Part shown: piece after piece, positions 33,840-42,388 of the stretch
How positions within the stretch are numbered: the stretch's first letter is position 1
How the letters are laid out: each line of letters opens with the position of its first letter
Assembly: GCA_027485695.1 (NCBI GenBank)
Contig: JAIXQO010000003.1
Location: 620,001-684,000, forward strand
Source of the DNA: Pseudomonadota bacterium
GTDB lineage: Bacteria > Bdellovibrionota > UBA1018
Direction: 5' to 3'
DNA length: 64,000 bases
Notes under the pieces: generated by a model
Told to the model about the DNA's origin: nothing
Database searches by the model: none
What the model saw: the letters and a program-made list of their open reading frames with translations, nothing else
Position numbers and translations under genes: made by a program

Positions 33840-34159
33840 ATTTTTGTTCTCCTTTTGTGTTTCAACCCGTTACATCTCGCCAGTCTTCTCGAGAGAAAAA
33901 TGACGCTATGCATTGCGATGGAGGTTATTGCATTGCTGATTAAATAAGTCAACAATGCGGAGCGTAATTTTATTAATTAATAAATTCGGTACTTTACGAC
34001 GCTTTTTTTGCCGAGCCAAAGGGGCCTTTTGCGAGACGGTCCCCTGAATGGAACTCAAAACCGCCTTGAATGAGCGTTCGGCGAGCAGCGAGTTCAAGGT
34101 GATCAGTTCATTGACATGATGTGTCAAATTCTTATACATTCCGGCCCTGTGGAGGCGGA
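33840..34159. promoter_or_regulatory. Divergent promoter region between lipoprotein and transglutaminase-elicitor genes
   Basis: AT-rich centre near 33965-34000. Near the plus-strand gene there is TTGACA (34111-34116), 16 bases, then TATACA (34133-34138), a plausible sigma-70-like promoter. The -35 box is the left arm of the inverted repeat TTGACA-tgatg-TGTCAA (34111-34127), which could be a repressor site. No convincing gene is seen here. Confidence 0.5.
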
Positions 34160-35449
34160 ATGTCGCGGTATTTAAGCGTTTTTTTGATCACTGGATTTTC
34201 TCTCCTGGCCACCTGGGGAACCGTTCGTGCAGAATCTTGGTCGCATCTCCAGAACCCGGCGAACTTCTTGTTTCCGGATGAGCGCCTAGAGACTCGGTTT
34301 GATTTCCTCCAAATGAGCGCTTCGGTATCGGGTGGGGTTGGCCACTTGCCCGCGTCTGATAGTTACTGGCCCTCCTATCTGGGGGGGATAGCCAATCGTT
34401 TCTTTGATCGCTCAGGCAATGCATTTCGTGATGCTCATCCGACGCTCGCTCAGCTTCGCAAGATGACGTCGTTACAGATTCGCGCGCTTTCCGCGACCGA
34501 GAAGTTCGACGTCTCTCAAGCGGACTACAATTACACTTTTACTAAACGCGTTTTGAACTCTGTCAGTCCCGACGCCTCCGGCTGGAAAGGACTTTGTAAC
34601 GGTTGGGCCTCCGCCTCTGTTAATTATCCTGAACCTGAGGCCGTCGTAACGGTGAACAAGGACGGTATTTCAGTAGAGTTTGGTTCGAGCGATATCAAGG
34701 CCCTCCTCGCGTTCTATCAAGCCTATGTAGTCGGTGCCTGGAACGAATTTGATGAACAGAACTGGGGGTACGATCAGAACGGCAAGATTTGGCAAAAAGA
34801 TGCTGAAATTCAGTACGCCGAGTACCGTGCCATGGGCAGTTTGTGCGACAACGTTGCTCAAGGCAGCGCCCCCGTTCGCGCTGGTATCTTGGGCTCGCTG
34901 TTTGGTCGGAACAAGGTTGATTTGAACGTTGATTGTAAAGGAGACCTCAATCCGGGAACCTTGCACTTGATTCTGGCTAACTTAGTGGGGCGATCCCAGC
35001 GATCATTCGTTGTAGATGTGGATCCGTCGGTTGAAATCTGGAATCAGCCCGTGGCCGGCTACGCGAGTGAAATCATCAGCGAGCGCTCAAGCGCTGCAGG
35101 TGGACGTGACTTACTGATTCACACTCGACTCGATTATGTGGTTGCGACGCAACCGGCGTTTGGGAAACAGGGCTCCCAATTCAATTCCAAAGACCTTTAC
35201 TACTACCTAGAAGTCGATCGCGACGGCAAGGTAACCGGTGGACGCTGGAAATACGCAGGGCTCGCGTCCGGGCGACGTACGGAGTTTATTGATATGATGT
35301 GGCGCTCGAGTCGCGTGCCGTTCCAGAAGGAGTTCAAGGCGCTCAACTACCTGTACTACCCTTCGGTGAAACGCGTGAACTCTTATTCGTCTCGCTCGAA
35401 TGCAACGCCGACGTTGGTAGATGTTGGGTATTCGCCTGCGAATGAGTGA
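34160..35449 (+). CDS. Transglutaminase-elicitor family protein with Pep-13-like motif
   Basis: A 429-residue exported protein from ATG 34160 (GGAGG 7 bases upstream; signal peptide to about residue 24, cut after VRA). GLCNGWASAS holds the predicted catalytic Cys146; GTLHLILANL holds His269; EIWNQPVAGY (about 293-301) matches the core WNQPVxG(F/Y) of the Pep-13 region of the Phytophthora GP42 transglutaminase. This is known family pattern; activity is inferred. It should crosslink Gln and Lys side chains outside the cell. A degenerate paralogue lies 1.1 kb away on the other strand. Confidence 0.85.
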   Translation: MSRYLSVFLITGFSLLATWGTVRAESWSHLQNPANFLFPDERLETRFDFLQMSASVSGGVGHLPASDSYWPSYLGGIANRFFDRSGNAFRDAHPTLAQLRKMTSLQIRALSATEKFDVSQADYNYTFTKRVLNSVSPDASGWKGLCNGWASASVNYPEPEAVVTVNKDGISVEFGSSDIKALLAFYQAYVVGAWNEFDEQNWGYDQNGKIWQKDAEIQYAEYRAMGSLCDNVAQGSAPVRAGILGSLFGRNKVDLNVDCKGDLNPGTLHLILANLVGRSQRSFVVDVDPSVEIWNQPVAGYASEIISERSSAAGGRDLLIHTRLDYVVATQPAFGKQGSQFNSKDLYYYLEVDRDGKVTGGRWKYAGLASGRRTEFIDMMWRSSRVPFQKEFKALNYLYYPSVKRVNSYSSRSNATPTLVDVGYSPANE

Positions 35450-35464
35450 CGCAGATTTTATCCA

Positions 35465-36628
35465 TTAGTTTCGGATGAGGTCGCCCTGTTCACGGATGTA
35501 GGAGATCGCGCGCTCCAGAATCCGGTCGCGTCCTTGCGAATACGCTAGTTCAGCGTCGACAGTAATGTCGGGTCGTACTCCGTTGGCCTCGAGTTTTGGC
35601 GCGTCGGCAGGCGGCGTGGCGACCGCAAGAAAAAGTGCAAATCGCTTTGGGACGATTTCAAACAACTGACCGGCGAGGAAGTAACCTTTTGTTTGAGATC
35701 CGATTAACGTTGCTCGATTGGTTGACTGCAATATGTTGGCAATCCATTCTTTTCCACTGCGGACGTTCTGATTGATCAGGACGATCATTGGCTTGGTGTA
35801 GACCGGTGAGATCTTTTTCCCTTCGCTATCATGATTGTAAAAGGGATCAAGAAACGCGGGATATGCGCCACCAAAGCCGTCCCGCAAATCCAGGATAAAA
35901 TAGTCGGCAGCCTCATTTGCCTTGAGCGCCGCGTCTCGGAGGGCGTCTCTAAATAGATCGTGGGTGCCGGCCCAAAGGTGGAAGTAGGCAACACGCGTGT
36001 TTCCCACTGAAAATAATTTGAATGATTGCTGGGTTGCATTGAGCATCGTCCGTTGAAAACTCTCTTTTTTAGGGGAGACCCTGATTGCTCGAAATGCTCC
36101 GCTAGAAAGACTTTTTGCGGCAAGTTGCACGGAGGAAGTGCGCGCAAAAACGTCGATTGGCTGAAAAGGAGTTTTTGCACTCGAAGAGACTTCATCGCCA
36201 CTAAGGAGTCCGGCTTTTTCTGCTGGACTTCCGGGAAAAACATTCCGCACAAACCACTTTTGATCTGATGATTGTTCAAACCAAGCGCCGATCTGATTCG
36301 TGGCGTTTGCGTCGATCTCGCCCGAGAAGATATTTTTAAGCGCCCAGTATTCCTGATCGGAGCGCGAAAAAAAATGGGTGTGCGAAGCGCCCAAATTCGC
36401 AAGGAGGGTATTGATCTCTTTTTTTAGCTTCTGATCCGAATTCGTAGCCTTTAGACGCGATCTAGATTCATGAACGAGGCGGCTCCAGTCGAGTCCACGA
36501 AACGTTCTGTCGTAAAAATTTTTGGTGATCAAATTCGCCGTTCGATCGTATATCGATAGCAAGGATTCAGCCCCATTCGCAGGCGAAAACGCGCTGAAAA
36601 GTCCGAAAAAAATAAAAATTGTTCGCAT
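35465..36628 (-). CDS. Secreted S41 family peptidase with PDZ domain
   Basis: A 387-residue exported protein (signal peptide to about residue 19). Residues about 130-170 form a PDZ-like segment (WFVRNVFPGSPAEKAGLLSGDEV). The S41/CtpA core follows: VAYFHLWAG, DYFILDLRDGFGGAYP and the active-site region VLINQNVRSGKEWIANIL, in which the Ser of RSGKEW is the likely nucleophile. This resembles C-terminal processing peptidases but is shorter. It would cleave proteins in the periplasm. Convergent with the transglutaminase gene, 15 bp apart. Confidence 0.85.
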   Translation of the reverse strand: MRTIFIFFGLFSAFSPANGAESLLSIYDRTANLITKNFYDRTFRGLDWSRLVHESRSRLKATNSDQKLKKEINTLLANLGASHTHFFSRSDQEYWALKNIFSGEIDANATNQIGAWFEQSSDQKWFVRNVFPGSPAEKAGLLSGDEVSSSAKTPFQPIDVFARTSSVQLAAKSLSSGAFRAIRVSPKKESFQRTMLNATQQSFKLFSVGNTRVAYFHLWAGTHDLFRDALRDAALKANEAADYFILDLRDGFGGAYPAFLDPFYNHDSEGKKISPVYTKPMIVLINQNVRSGKEWIANILQSTNRATLIGSQTKGYFLAGQLFEIVPKRFALFLAVATPPADAPKLEANGVRPDITVDAELAYSQGRDRILERAISYIREQGDLIRN

Positions 36629-36676
36629 TTAGATCATGTGAACTAATTTGTTTTCGCTTGTCGACAGAATTCGAGT

Positions 36677-37432
36677 TTAGTTCGGAGTCGCTTGAGCCCA
36701 TCGAGTCGGGTCAAAGGGTAGCAGAATGCCCAGAGCTTCGAGGTATCGAAGATTTTTTTGATTTTCCAGGCTCGGAACCAGTTCGAATAGATCGCTTGGG
36801 TCGAACTTCGCCAGACGTTCGCGCATTTCGAGTTCATGGAGGTAGATCAGTTCGTAACCCAAGTTCAATGCTTGTACGAGCGACGAGCACTCTGCGCGCA
36901 GGGCAATGTGCGCCTGCTTCTCGCGGATGAAACTCAGGCCATACGTGAAATCAGGAGTTTCGAGTTTTTCGCGTTCTTCGAGCGTAAGGATCGATGCCCG
37001 ACCGTGTTCCAGTCGACCACGAATCAAGAAATCTCCCCAAACTAGGCCGGTTTTTTTGAGGTAAGCTTCAACGTTGAATCGTGCGTAGGGGAGGAAAGGG
37101 AGCCATTCGTTGACGAGATCAGGATCTTCGTTTCGATTGGATTTGGTGAGTTCCTGGAGGCGTTTCAGAAACGGATAGCGGTTCTGATGAAGCAGTCGCT
37201 TGAATTCAAGGGCGGTGACTTTCTCGATGGAAAAAGTCGGACCAAATGCGCGTTCGATTTCCACCTCGATCGACGCCCAGGCGGCCATCGCTAGTCGGCA
37301 TTCTTCGGAGATTCCGTAGAATGAGCCCAGAAGTGTGTCATCGTTGGCGCGTTCCCACAACGAAGCAATCTGATGCCGAGCTTGTGGGGCTGGGACAGGT
37401 TCGAGGAATTGGAGTGGAAGCCGATCTCTCAT
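36677..37432 (-). CDS. Hypothetical cytoplasmic protein
   Basis: A 251-residue protein, predicted mostly helical and rich in Leu, Glu and Arg, without signal peptide or membrane segment. Two Cys (SEECRLA and RAECSSL) are isolated. No motif or family is recognised. It is 48 bp upstream of the S41 peptidase start on the same strand and may share its transcript. Confidence 0.7.
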   Translation of the reverse strand: MRDRLPLQFLEPVPAPQARHQIASLWERANDDTLLGSFYGISEECRLAMAAWASIEVEIERAFGPTFSIEKVTALEFKRLLHQNRYPFLKRLQELTKSNRNEDPDLVNEWLPFLPYARFNVEAYLKKTGLVWGDFLIRGRLEHGRASILTLEEREKLETPDFTYGLSFIREKQAHIALRAECSSLVQALNLGYELIYLHELEMRERLAKFDPSDLFELVPSLENQKNLRYLEALGILLPFDPTRWAQATPN

Positions 37433-37622
37433 TCGAGGTTACCCTATTTGCCGACTGGCGCTTTTATGACGCCCTGCGGAAGTGGACGGCTTGTACATAG
37501 AATGAGGGGGTTTTGTCGAGTACTCTGTCGAAAGTTTTTGCAGTTCCGATCAACTTTTTGTCGAAGGTTTCTACACGATGAATTCCCTCCCCAGGACCGC
37601 GTTTTCGCGGTAAACTCGGGGT

Positions 37623-37790
37623 ATGTTTGGACTCAGTCTTGGACACCTTATTATCCTTCTCGTGGTCGTGCTTTTGTTCGGTTCCCGCAAACTTCCGGAG
37701 CTGGGTTCCGCTCTCGGTCGTGGAATGCACGCCTTTAAAAAAGGCTTAGAGGGCAAAGACGACAAAGACGATCAGAACAAGCTTTCCTAA
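37623..37790 (+). CDS. tatA: Sec-independent translocase protein TatA/TatE family
   Basis: A 55-residue protein. One N-terminal membrane helix (LGHLIILLVVVLLFG) is followed by the conserved hinge SRKLPELGSALGRG, the amphipathic helix MHAFKKGLEG and an acidic/basic tail (KDDKDDQNK). This is the exact TatA/E layout, near the short end of the family. TatA forms the pore of the twin-arginine export system. No tatB or tatC is adjacent, so these must be elsewhere. The DedA gene starts 13 bp later and is probably cotranscribed. Confidence 0.93.
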   Translation: MFGLSLGHLIILLVVVLLFGSRKLPELGSALGRGMHAFKKGLEGKDDKDDQNKLS

Positions 37791-37803
37791 ACTCGGCTGA
37801 TCG

Positions 37804-38457
37804 ATGCTTCATCAACTCTTGCACGAGTGGATTCTCGCTTGGTTCGCTTTCATTGAACGCACCGGCTACTGGGGCGTTTTCTTTTTTATGGCACTCGAGA
37901 GTTCGATCGTTCCGGTTCCCTCGGAAATCGTGATGCCTCCCGCGGCTTATTGGGCATCCCAGGGAAAAATGAGTTTTTGGGGAGTGGTCGCCGCTGGCAC
38001 CGGTGGCAGCTACTTCGGCTCCATCATCAGCTACTATGTAGCGCGCTTTGTGGGGATTCCATTTCTGAATCGTTTTGGAAAATACGTTTTCCTACCGGCT
38101 GAGAAATTGGCCTTCGCCGAAGAAGTGCTCCGCAAGCACGGCGTGCTCGGTGTTTTCGTTTCTCGTTTGCTCCCGGTGATTCGTCATTTGATCTCGATTC
38201 CGGCCGGAGTATTCCGCATGCCGGTGATACCGTTTTCGATCGTTACCACGGTCGGTGCATTTCTTTGGTGTACGGTCCTCTCGTGGTTCGGGTCAGCAAC
38301 GATCGGCAAGTACCCAGAGCTGTTGCAATCGCCGGATCAGCTGATCCTCGTGATGAAAGCCGAACTCGCCAAGTTCGTTTGGGGAGTCCTCGTATTCGCA
38401 GCACTCTACGCGGTGATGGTGATTTGGAAAAAACGCAGTCGCACTGCTCAGACTTGA
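37804..38457 (+). CDS. DedA family membrane protein
   Basis: A 217-residue inner-membrane protein with the DedA/VTT domain: ESSIVPVPSEIVMPPAAYWA (re-entrant loop with the conserved Glu and Pro), FGKYVFLP, and VSRLLPVIRHLISIPAG with the conserved Arg pair and Gly. DedA proteins support membrane homeostasis and are implicated in phospholipid or undecaprenyl-phosphate flipping. It follows tatA by 13 bp. Convergent with the glycosyltransferase gene. Confidence 0.93.
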   Translation: MLHQLLHEWILAWFAFIERTGYWGVFFFMALESSIVPVPSEIVMPPAAYWASQGKMSFWGVVAAGTGGSYFGSIISYYVARFVGIPFLNRFGKYVFLPAEKLAFAEEVLRKHGVLGVFVSRLLPVIRHLISIPAGVFRMPVIPFSIVTTVGAFLWCTVLSWFGSATIGKYPELLQSPDQLILVMKAELAKFVWGVLVFAALYAVMVIWKKRSRTAQT

Positions 38458-38464
38458 TCTGCGT

Positions 38465-39673
38465 TTAGACTGATCTCGTTTCGACTTGAAACGACCTGAG
38501 AATCTCGCTCATTGGCTGCGAATGATTCTCGGCTGAATAAGTAGTCTCGAGGGTCTCGCGCGCGTTCTCGCCGGTTTTGCGCCTCAGTGCTGGGTCGCGG
38601 AATAGACGCAGAAGCTGCGAGGTGATCGAGTCGGCATCGTTCGCGATGAACAGATCATACGACGGTCGTAAGGTGAGTCCATCCACGGAACGTCCCGTAG
38701 AAACCACGGGTATACCGCTCGCCATCGCCTCGAGTACGTGGATACGGCTGCCCCGGCCTTCTTTGAGCGGGAATAGAACGACATCGCATTCGTGAAGGAT
38801 CTGGAGGAGCTCGTCAGGCGAACGATAGAGTTTCATCTCCACATGTCCTCGGAACAAATCCGTCCAGTGCGAGCTTTTTTGCCAAGTCGAGATCCAGAAT
38901 TCCGGTTTCTGTCCAAGCGCTTGTGCGAGTCGTGGAAACACTTCTTCGATTACCCAGGCGGTGGCCTGTAAGTTTGGCCCATAATCAGTGTCCGCGATGA
39001 ACACGATGCGTTTTCGTGAGTTCTCCGCATCGGTTTCGCAAGGAGAGTATTTGTACTCCGAAATCGGCAAATGGAACGGAATAGTTTGGATGCGAGAGTT
39101 CGGAGAGATGCGACTCACTCGAGTGGCGTCCATGAGCGACGCGGTCACGACGACTTCGGCGACTTCGGTCAGTTTCTTCTCGTAGCGTGCGCACTGAATC
39201 GCTCGAACGGCGTCTCGCCAAGACCGAATGTTTTCGAACGCTTCGTCGAGCAGAACATCGCTTTCGATTTGATGCTCTTCCAGGACGGTTCGTAGCCCGA
39301 GTTTTTTCGCCTCGGGAATGTAAGCCGCCATCCGCAGGCGCGAGGCCCAGAGAACATCGCCTCGGACGGCGTCTTTTTTCAAACGCTTCAGAAGGTCTTG
39401 GCTAAACTCCTTGGCGAAGTGAGGTTTGAATCGTTCGATCGGTTCCCGCCAAAACGGCGTCTGATCGGCGTGATGAAAACTGAATTCCACTTCAAACCCG
39501 TCATCAGTCAGTTTGCTCGTTGGGTGCGAGGGCAAAGGTTCGCCCGGACTCACCACACACATCGCCCGCACCGGGAGGTGCTGGGAGAGTTCTTTTAGAA
39601 TCTGGAACTCGCGCAAGCGTCTTCCGCCGGTGAGCGGGAAAATCGAGCCGCTGGAGAGAAAAAATGCTTTCAT
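38465..39673 (-). CDS. Glycosyltransferase family 4-like protein
   Basis: A 402-residue GT-B glycosyltransferase. The N-terminal half starts FLSSGSIFPLTGGRRLREF, and the C-terminal half carries the donor-binding region DVVLFPLKEGRGSRIHVLEAMASGIPVVST, the GT4 E-x7-E pattern. It would transfer a sugar from a nucleotide donor, perhaps to envelope glycan. Its ATG directly follows the stop of the transaldolase-family gene, so the two are an operon. Confidence 0.9.
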   Translation of the reverse strand: MKAFFLSSGSIFPLTGGRRLREFQILKELSQHLPVRAMCVVSPGEPLPSHPTSKLTDDGFEVEFSFHHADQTPFWREPIERFKPHFAKEFSQDLLKRLKKDAVRGDVLWASRLRMAAYIPEAKKLGLRTVLEEHQIESDVLLDEAFENIRSWRDAVRAIQCARYEKKLTEVAEVVVTASLMDATRVSRISPNSRIQTIPFHLPISEYKYSPCETDAENSRKRIVFIADTDYGPNLQATAWVIEEVFPRLAQALGQKPEFWISTWQKSSHWTDLFRGHVEMKLYRSPDELLQILHECDVVLFPLKEGRGSRIHVLEAMASGIPVVSTGRSVDGLTLRPSYDLFIANDADSITSQLLRLFRDPALRRKTGENARETLETTYSAENHSQPMSEILRSFQVETRSV

Positions 39674-40402
39674 CTAGAGCGCGAAGCCAGAGGCGATGCT
39701 GTCCGATTTAAATGTCCGAACGGTGTCGAGGCAGAGATCCATGGGTGTCTTGCCTAGACCGGAGAGTTTCTTCAGAACATCAGCGGGAGCGGTGATTACT
39801 TTACAGCCGGTGTCGATGGCTTGCTGGATGTTGTACACTTCGCGCGTACTCGCCCAGAGTAACTCTACGTCTGGTCCCGCCCAGGCGCAGGCAGCGGCGC
39901 TCGCCGTTGCCAAGGGGAGTGGATCGATACCGGAGTCGGCTAGGCGACCGGCGAAAATCGAAACGAGAGACGGCGCGCCGCCCTTGAGGCTCTGGCAGGT
40001 TTCGAGGACTTGCTCGAACGTGAATAGAGCCGTGATATTGAGTTTCACTCCCGCTTGAGATAACTCGCGAACGATGGACTGCGTGGATTTGCCTTCACTA
40101 TTCACGACGGGGATCTTCACGTAAACGTTCTTGCCCCAGGTCTTGATTTCGTCCGCTTGGGATTTCATGCCGGCTAGATCGTCGGCGAAAACTTCGAACG
40201 AAATCGGTTTCTCGCGAATTTTCTCGAGGACCTTCTTAGCGAAACCTCGGTAATCGGTCACGCCCGCCTTGCGCATCAGGCTGGGGTTCGTCGTCATGCC
40301 GGCTATCCAAGGGGTATCGTTCATTTCATAGAGCGTCTTTTCATCGGCTCCGTCGGAGAACAGTTTGATCTGGGAGGCGAGGCGGCTGAGTTCTGGTTTC
40401 AT
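39674..40402 (-). CDS. Transaldolase / fructose-6-phosphate aldolase family protein
   Basis: A 242-residue TIM-barrel of the short transaldolase group. Family signature TTNPSLMRKAGV is present near residue 38, the Schiff-base Lys lies in VYVKIPVVN, and the substrate region is KLNITALFTFEQ and SIFAGRLADSGIDP. The group includes transaldolase (pentose phosphate pathway) and fructose-6-phosphate aldolase; short length does not settle which. It is coupled to the glycosyltransferase gene with no spacer. Confidence 0.9.
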   Translation of the reverse strand: MKPELSRLASQIKLFSDGADEKTLYEMNDTPWIAGMTTNPSLMRKAGVTDYRGFAKKVLEKIREKPISFEVFADDLAGMKSQADEIKTWGKNVYVKIPVVNSEGKSTQSIVRELSQAGVKLNITALFTFEQVLETCQSLKGGAPSLVSIFAGRLADSGIDPLPLATASAAACAWAGPDVELLWASTREVYNIQQAIDTGCKVITAPADVLKKLSGLGKTPMDLCLDTVRTFKSDSIASGFAL

Positions 40403-40505
40403 AGGATATTAGCCTAACCGGAGGATTCAACAGGGGCAAGCGAGGACCCGGGGGGGTAGGGGGGCGTAGCTCAGCGGATCGACTTGACTCTCCCCGTTGG
40501 TAACT

Positions 40506-40532
40506 GACCGAAACCCGAGGGAAACTTCGGTC
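40506..40532. promoter_or_regulatory. Hairpin in a divergent intergenic region
   Basis: GACCGAA and TTCGGTC are inverted around 13 bases, 48 bp before the secreted-protein ATG at 40581 and 104 bp before the transaldolase-family start. The stretch after it is AT-rich (AAATATTTATTTACTAATAT). It may be an operator; there is no U tract to make it a good terminator. Confidence 0.3.
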
Positions 40533-40580
40533 GCTCAAATATTTATTTACTAATATTGTGTAATAATCTAAATCGATCAG

Positions 40581-41810
40581 ATGAAGATCTTGACCTTTGT
40601 TGTCGTATCACTCGCGTTCGCCTCTTCTTCGGTCTTTGCCAGGAATACCATTACGAGTGACTACGCCTCTTACTCTCGTCTCTATCCGACCCACGTTGAA
40701 TATTGCGCCGGAACAGCATTTCAGTTCATTGGCGGAGTCACGGGAGGGGTAGGTGGCCACGGTTTCACGTATGTTAATGGTCTCTGCCGGGATGATTCTA
40801 AGCCGTATCCTCAAGTCAAAATTTGCGATGGATCCGAGGGGTACGCGGGCGTCGGAATCAGCGTGAACTCCGATTTCCAAAACGTCAATTGGGTCGCGAT
40901 TCCAAACCGTGCCCTGGTTTTGGACGGTGGAATTAAGAACGGCGAACGGATCACGACGGCGGTAGTCGATCGATTGGCTGAAGAGGCGATTCGACTGCGT
41001 GTTTTCGACGGCGTGGTGATCAAGCCGGAGTTGACCCTCGCGCCGAATGGATCCGCCTTGGAACCCGGCACGCCAGCTTACTTAGAGGCAGTAGCAAAAA
41101 ACTCGATTGGCACCGACTATGGACTGCGGTTCGCGCGGAATCTGGAGTGCGTTCGAGTTCCATTCCATCGCTCGAGGTTGCAAGCGATTGCCGATCGACT
41201 GAATGCACTGAACGACTCTTATTTCCTGACTGGAAAAACGTACGTCTGGTCGGGGCTGACGAATAATTGCGCGCATGTGGCGAGTGATATTCTGGAGAAC
41301 GCTGGCATTCGTGACGCCATTCCGACGGATAGTTACCTCAATCTCGCGATTCCGAGAAACGGCGTCTACACGCTTGTTCAAAAAGGTTTCTACGGTGCGA
41401 CTTCTCCGCGGGACGTCTGGGTGAATGAATCGGATCGTGAATCGATTGTCTCGAGTGAACCTTCGATCGTCGCTCGTGTGGGGGTGTTGGCAAATACCTA
41501 TGATGGTTTCGCAGAGAACGACGTGTTTGCTCTGAGTCCCAAGGCGCTCTGGATCATCCCGTCAGATTGGCACTATTTCTTGGAATCGCGTTCGGCGTTC
41601 AGTGAACCGAAACGAGAACTGAGTGATTTACGGGAGAATCTCAAGTTCTGGCTCGTCAAATACGGAAAAATGCTGGATGCGGTTCGCTCGGATCGCCTCT
41701 TTCCGACGTCCACCGCTTACGGAAACTTCAAAAGGAAGTACGCTGAGTACATCATCCGGCAGATCAATACGACTCGTCATTCGCTCACGATCTTGGATCG
41801 TCGCTTATAG
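40581..41810 (+). CDS. Secreted hypothetical protein, possible NlpC/P60-like fold
   Basis: A 409-residue exported protein with a signal peptide to about residue 20 (cut after VFA). Near residue 230 is the sequence YVWSGLTNNCAHVASDILENAGI. A Cys at a helix start with a following His is reminiscent of permuted NlpC/P60 or DUF4105-like hydrolases, and HGFTYVNG upstream (near residue 59) could offer the His of a permuted site. This is only a resemblance. Its last 6 bp overlap the convergent GNAT gene. Confidence 0.75.
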   Translation: MKILTFVVVSLAFASSSVFARNTITSDYASYSRLYPTHVEYCAGTAFQFIGGVTGGVGGHGFTYVNGLCRDDSKPYPQVKICDGSEGYAGVGISVNSDFQNVNWVAIPNRALVLDGGIKNGERITTAVVDRLAEEAIRLRVFDGVVIKPELTLAPNGSALEPGTPAYLEAVAKNSIGTDYGLRFARNLECVRVPFHRSRLQAIADRLNALNDSYFLTGKTYVWSGLTNNCAHVASDILENAGIRDAIPTDSYLNLAIPRNGVYTLVQKGFYGATSPRDVWVNESDRESIVSSEPSIVARVGVLANTYDGFAENDVFALSPKALWIIPSDWHYFLESRSAFSEPKRELSDLRENLKFWLVKYGKMLDAVRSDRLFPTSTAYGNFKRKYAEYIIRQINTTRHSLTILDRRL

Positions 41811-42251
41811 ATTAAGACAGAGCCAGGCGGAGTTTTTTTCGACGAATCCGAATTTCTGATAGAAATTTCGCTGATAACTCACTCTCTCTCGATTCGTTGA
41901 GAGGATGATGCGTTTAGCATTCAATTGGTGCGCATGGAATTTTACTTCGTTCAGCAGTTGCGTGCCCATGCCGCTCCCTCGGCATTCGGGTGCGATGCTG
42001 AGTTCGTCGATTTCAACGCTCGTGCCGGCAAGTCTAGGCAGTGGTTTACTCGAATAGAGCACATAACCAGCCAACAAGCCTGGACCTGCATCGACCACTT
42101 TTAAGAATAGATCGCGCCGCGAGAAAACCGCCTCTAAAGTCGATTCAACTTCTCGGCGGTCAAGGCCTTCGTAACCCAGGCCGGCGAGCAGCCGAAGGAT
42201 CTCGGGACAATCACTGGGCACGCCCGGGCGAATGAAAGTGAGTTGGGGCAT
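41805..42251 (-). CDS. GNAT family N-acetyltransferase
   Basis: A 148-residue single-domain GNAT. The strand 4 and acetyl-CoA loop are EIDELSIAPECRGSGMGTQLL, and the C-terminal region is SYQRNFYQKFGFVEKNSAW. Length is standard. The substrate is unknown. Convergent overlap of 6 bp with the secreted-protein gene. Confidence 0.9.
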   Translation of the reverse strand: MPQLTFIRPGVPSDCPEILRLLAGLGYEGLDRREVESTLEAVFSRRDLFLKVVDAGPGLLAGYVLYSSKPLPRLAGTSVEIDELSIAPECRGSGMGTQLLNEVKFHAHQLNAKRIILSTNRERVSYQRNFYQKFGFVEKNSAWLCLNL

Positions 42252-42388
42252 AGATAGTTGCTAACTTAACAAAAAGATAAGGTTTTTTGTCTCAGTTATT
42301 TCTTTGAAAGGAACAGATCTAAAATAGTTTTGACACATTGAGTTATGTCATGAGAGACGCCCGGTCCAAGGTGAGGACCGGGGGGTTC

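Noticed and set aside
33906..34139. 77-codon minus-strand frame in the gap before the transglutaminase gene
   Set aside because: It covers the plausible promoter and palindrome of the plus-strand gene, has no ribosome site and a biased Lys/Arg/Asn composition typical of AT-rich noncoding DNA.
40460..40540. GGGGGCGTAGCTCAGCGGAT, like the 5' end of a tRNA
   Set aside because: No matching D-arm, anticodon arm or T-arm with TTCRA follows, and the acceptor has no 3' partner. It is a chance resemblance or an unrecognisable remnant.
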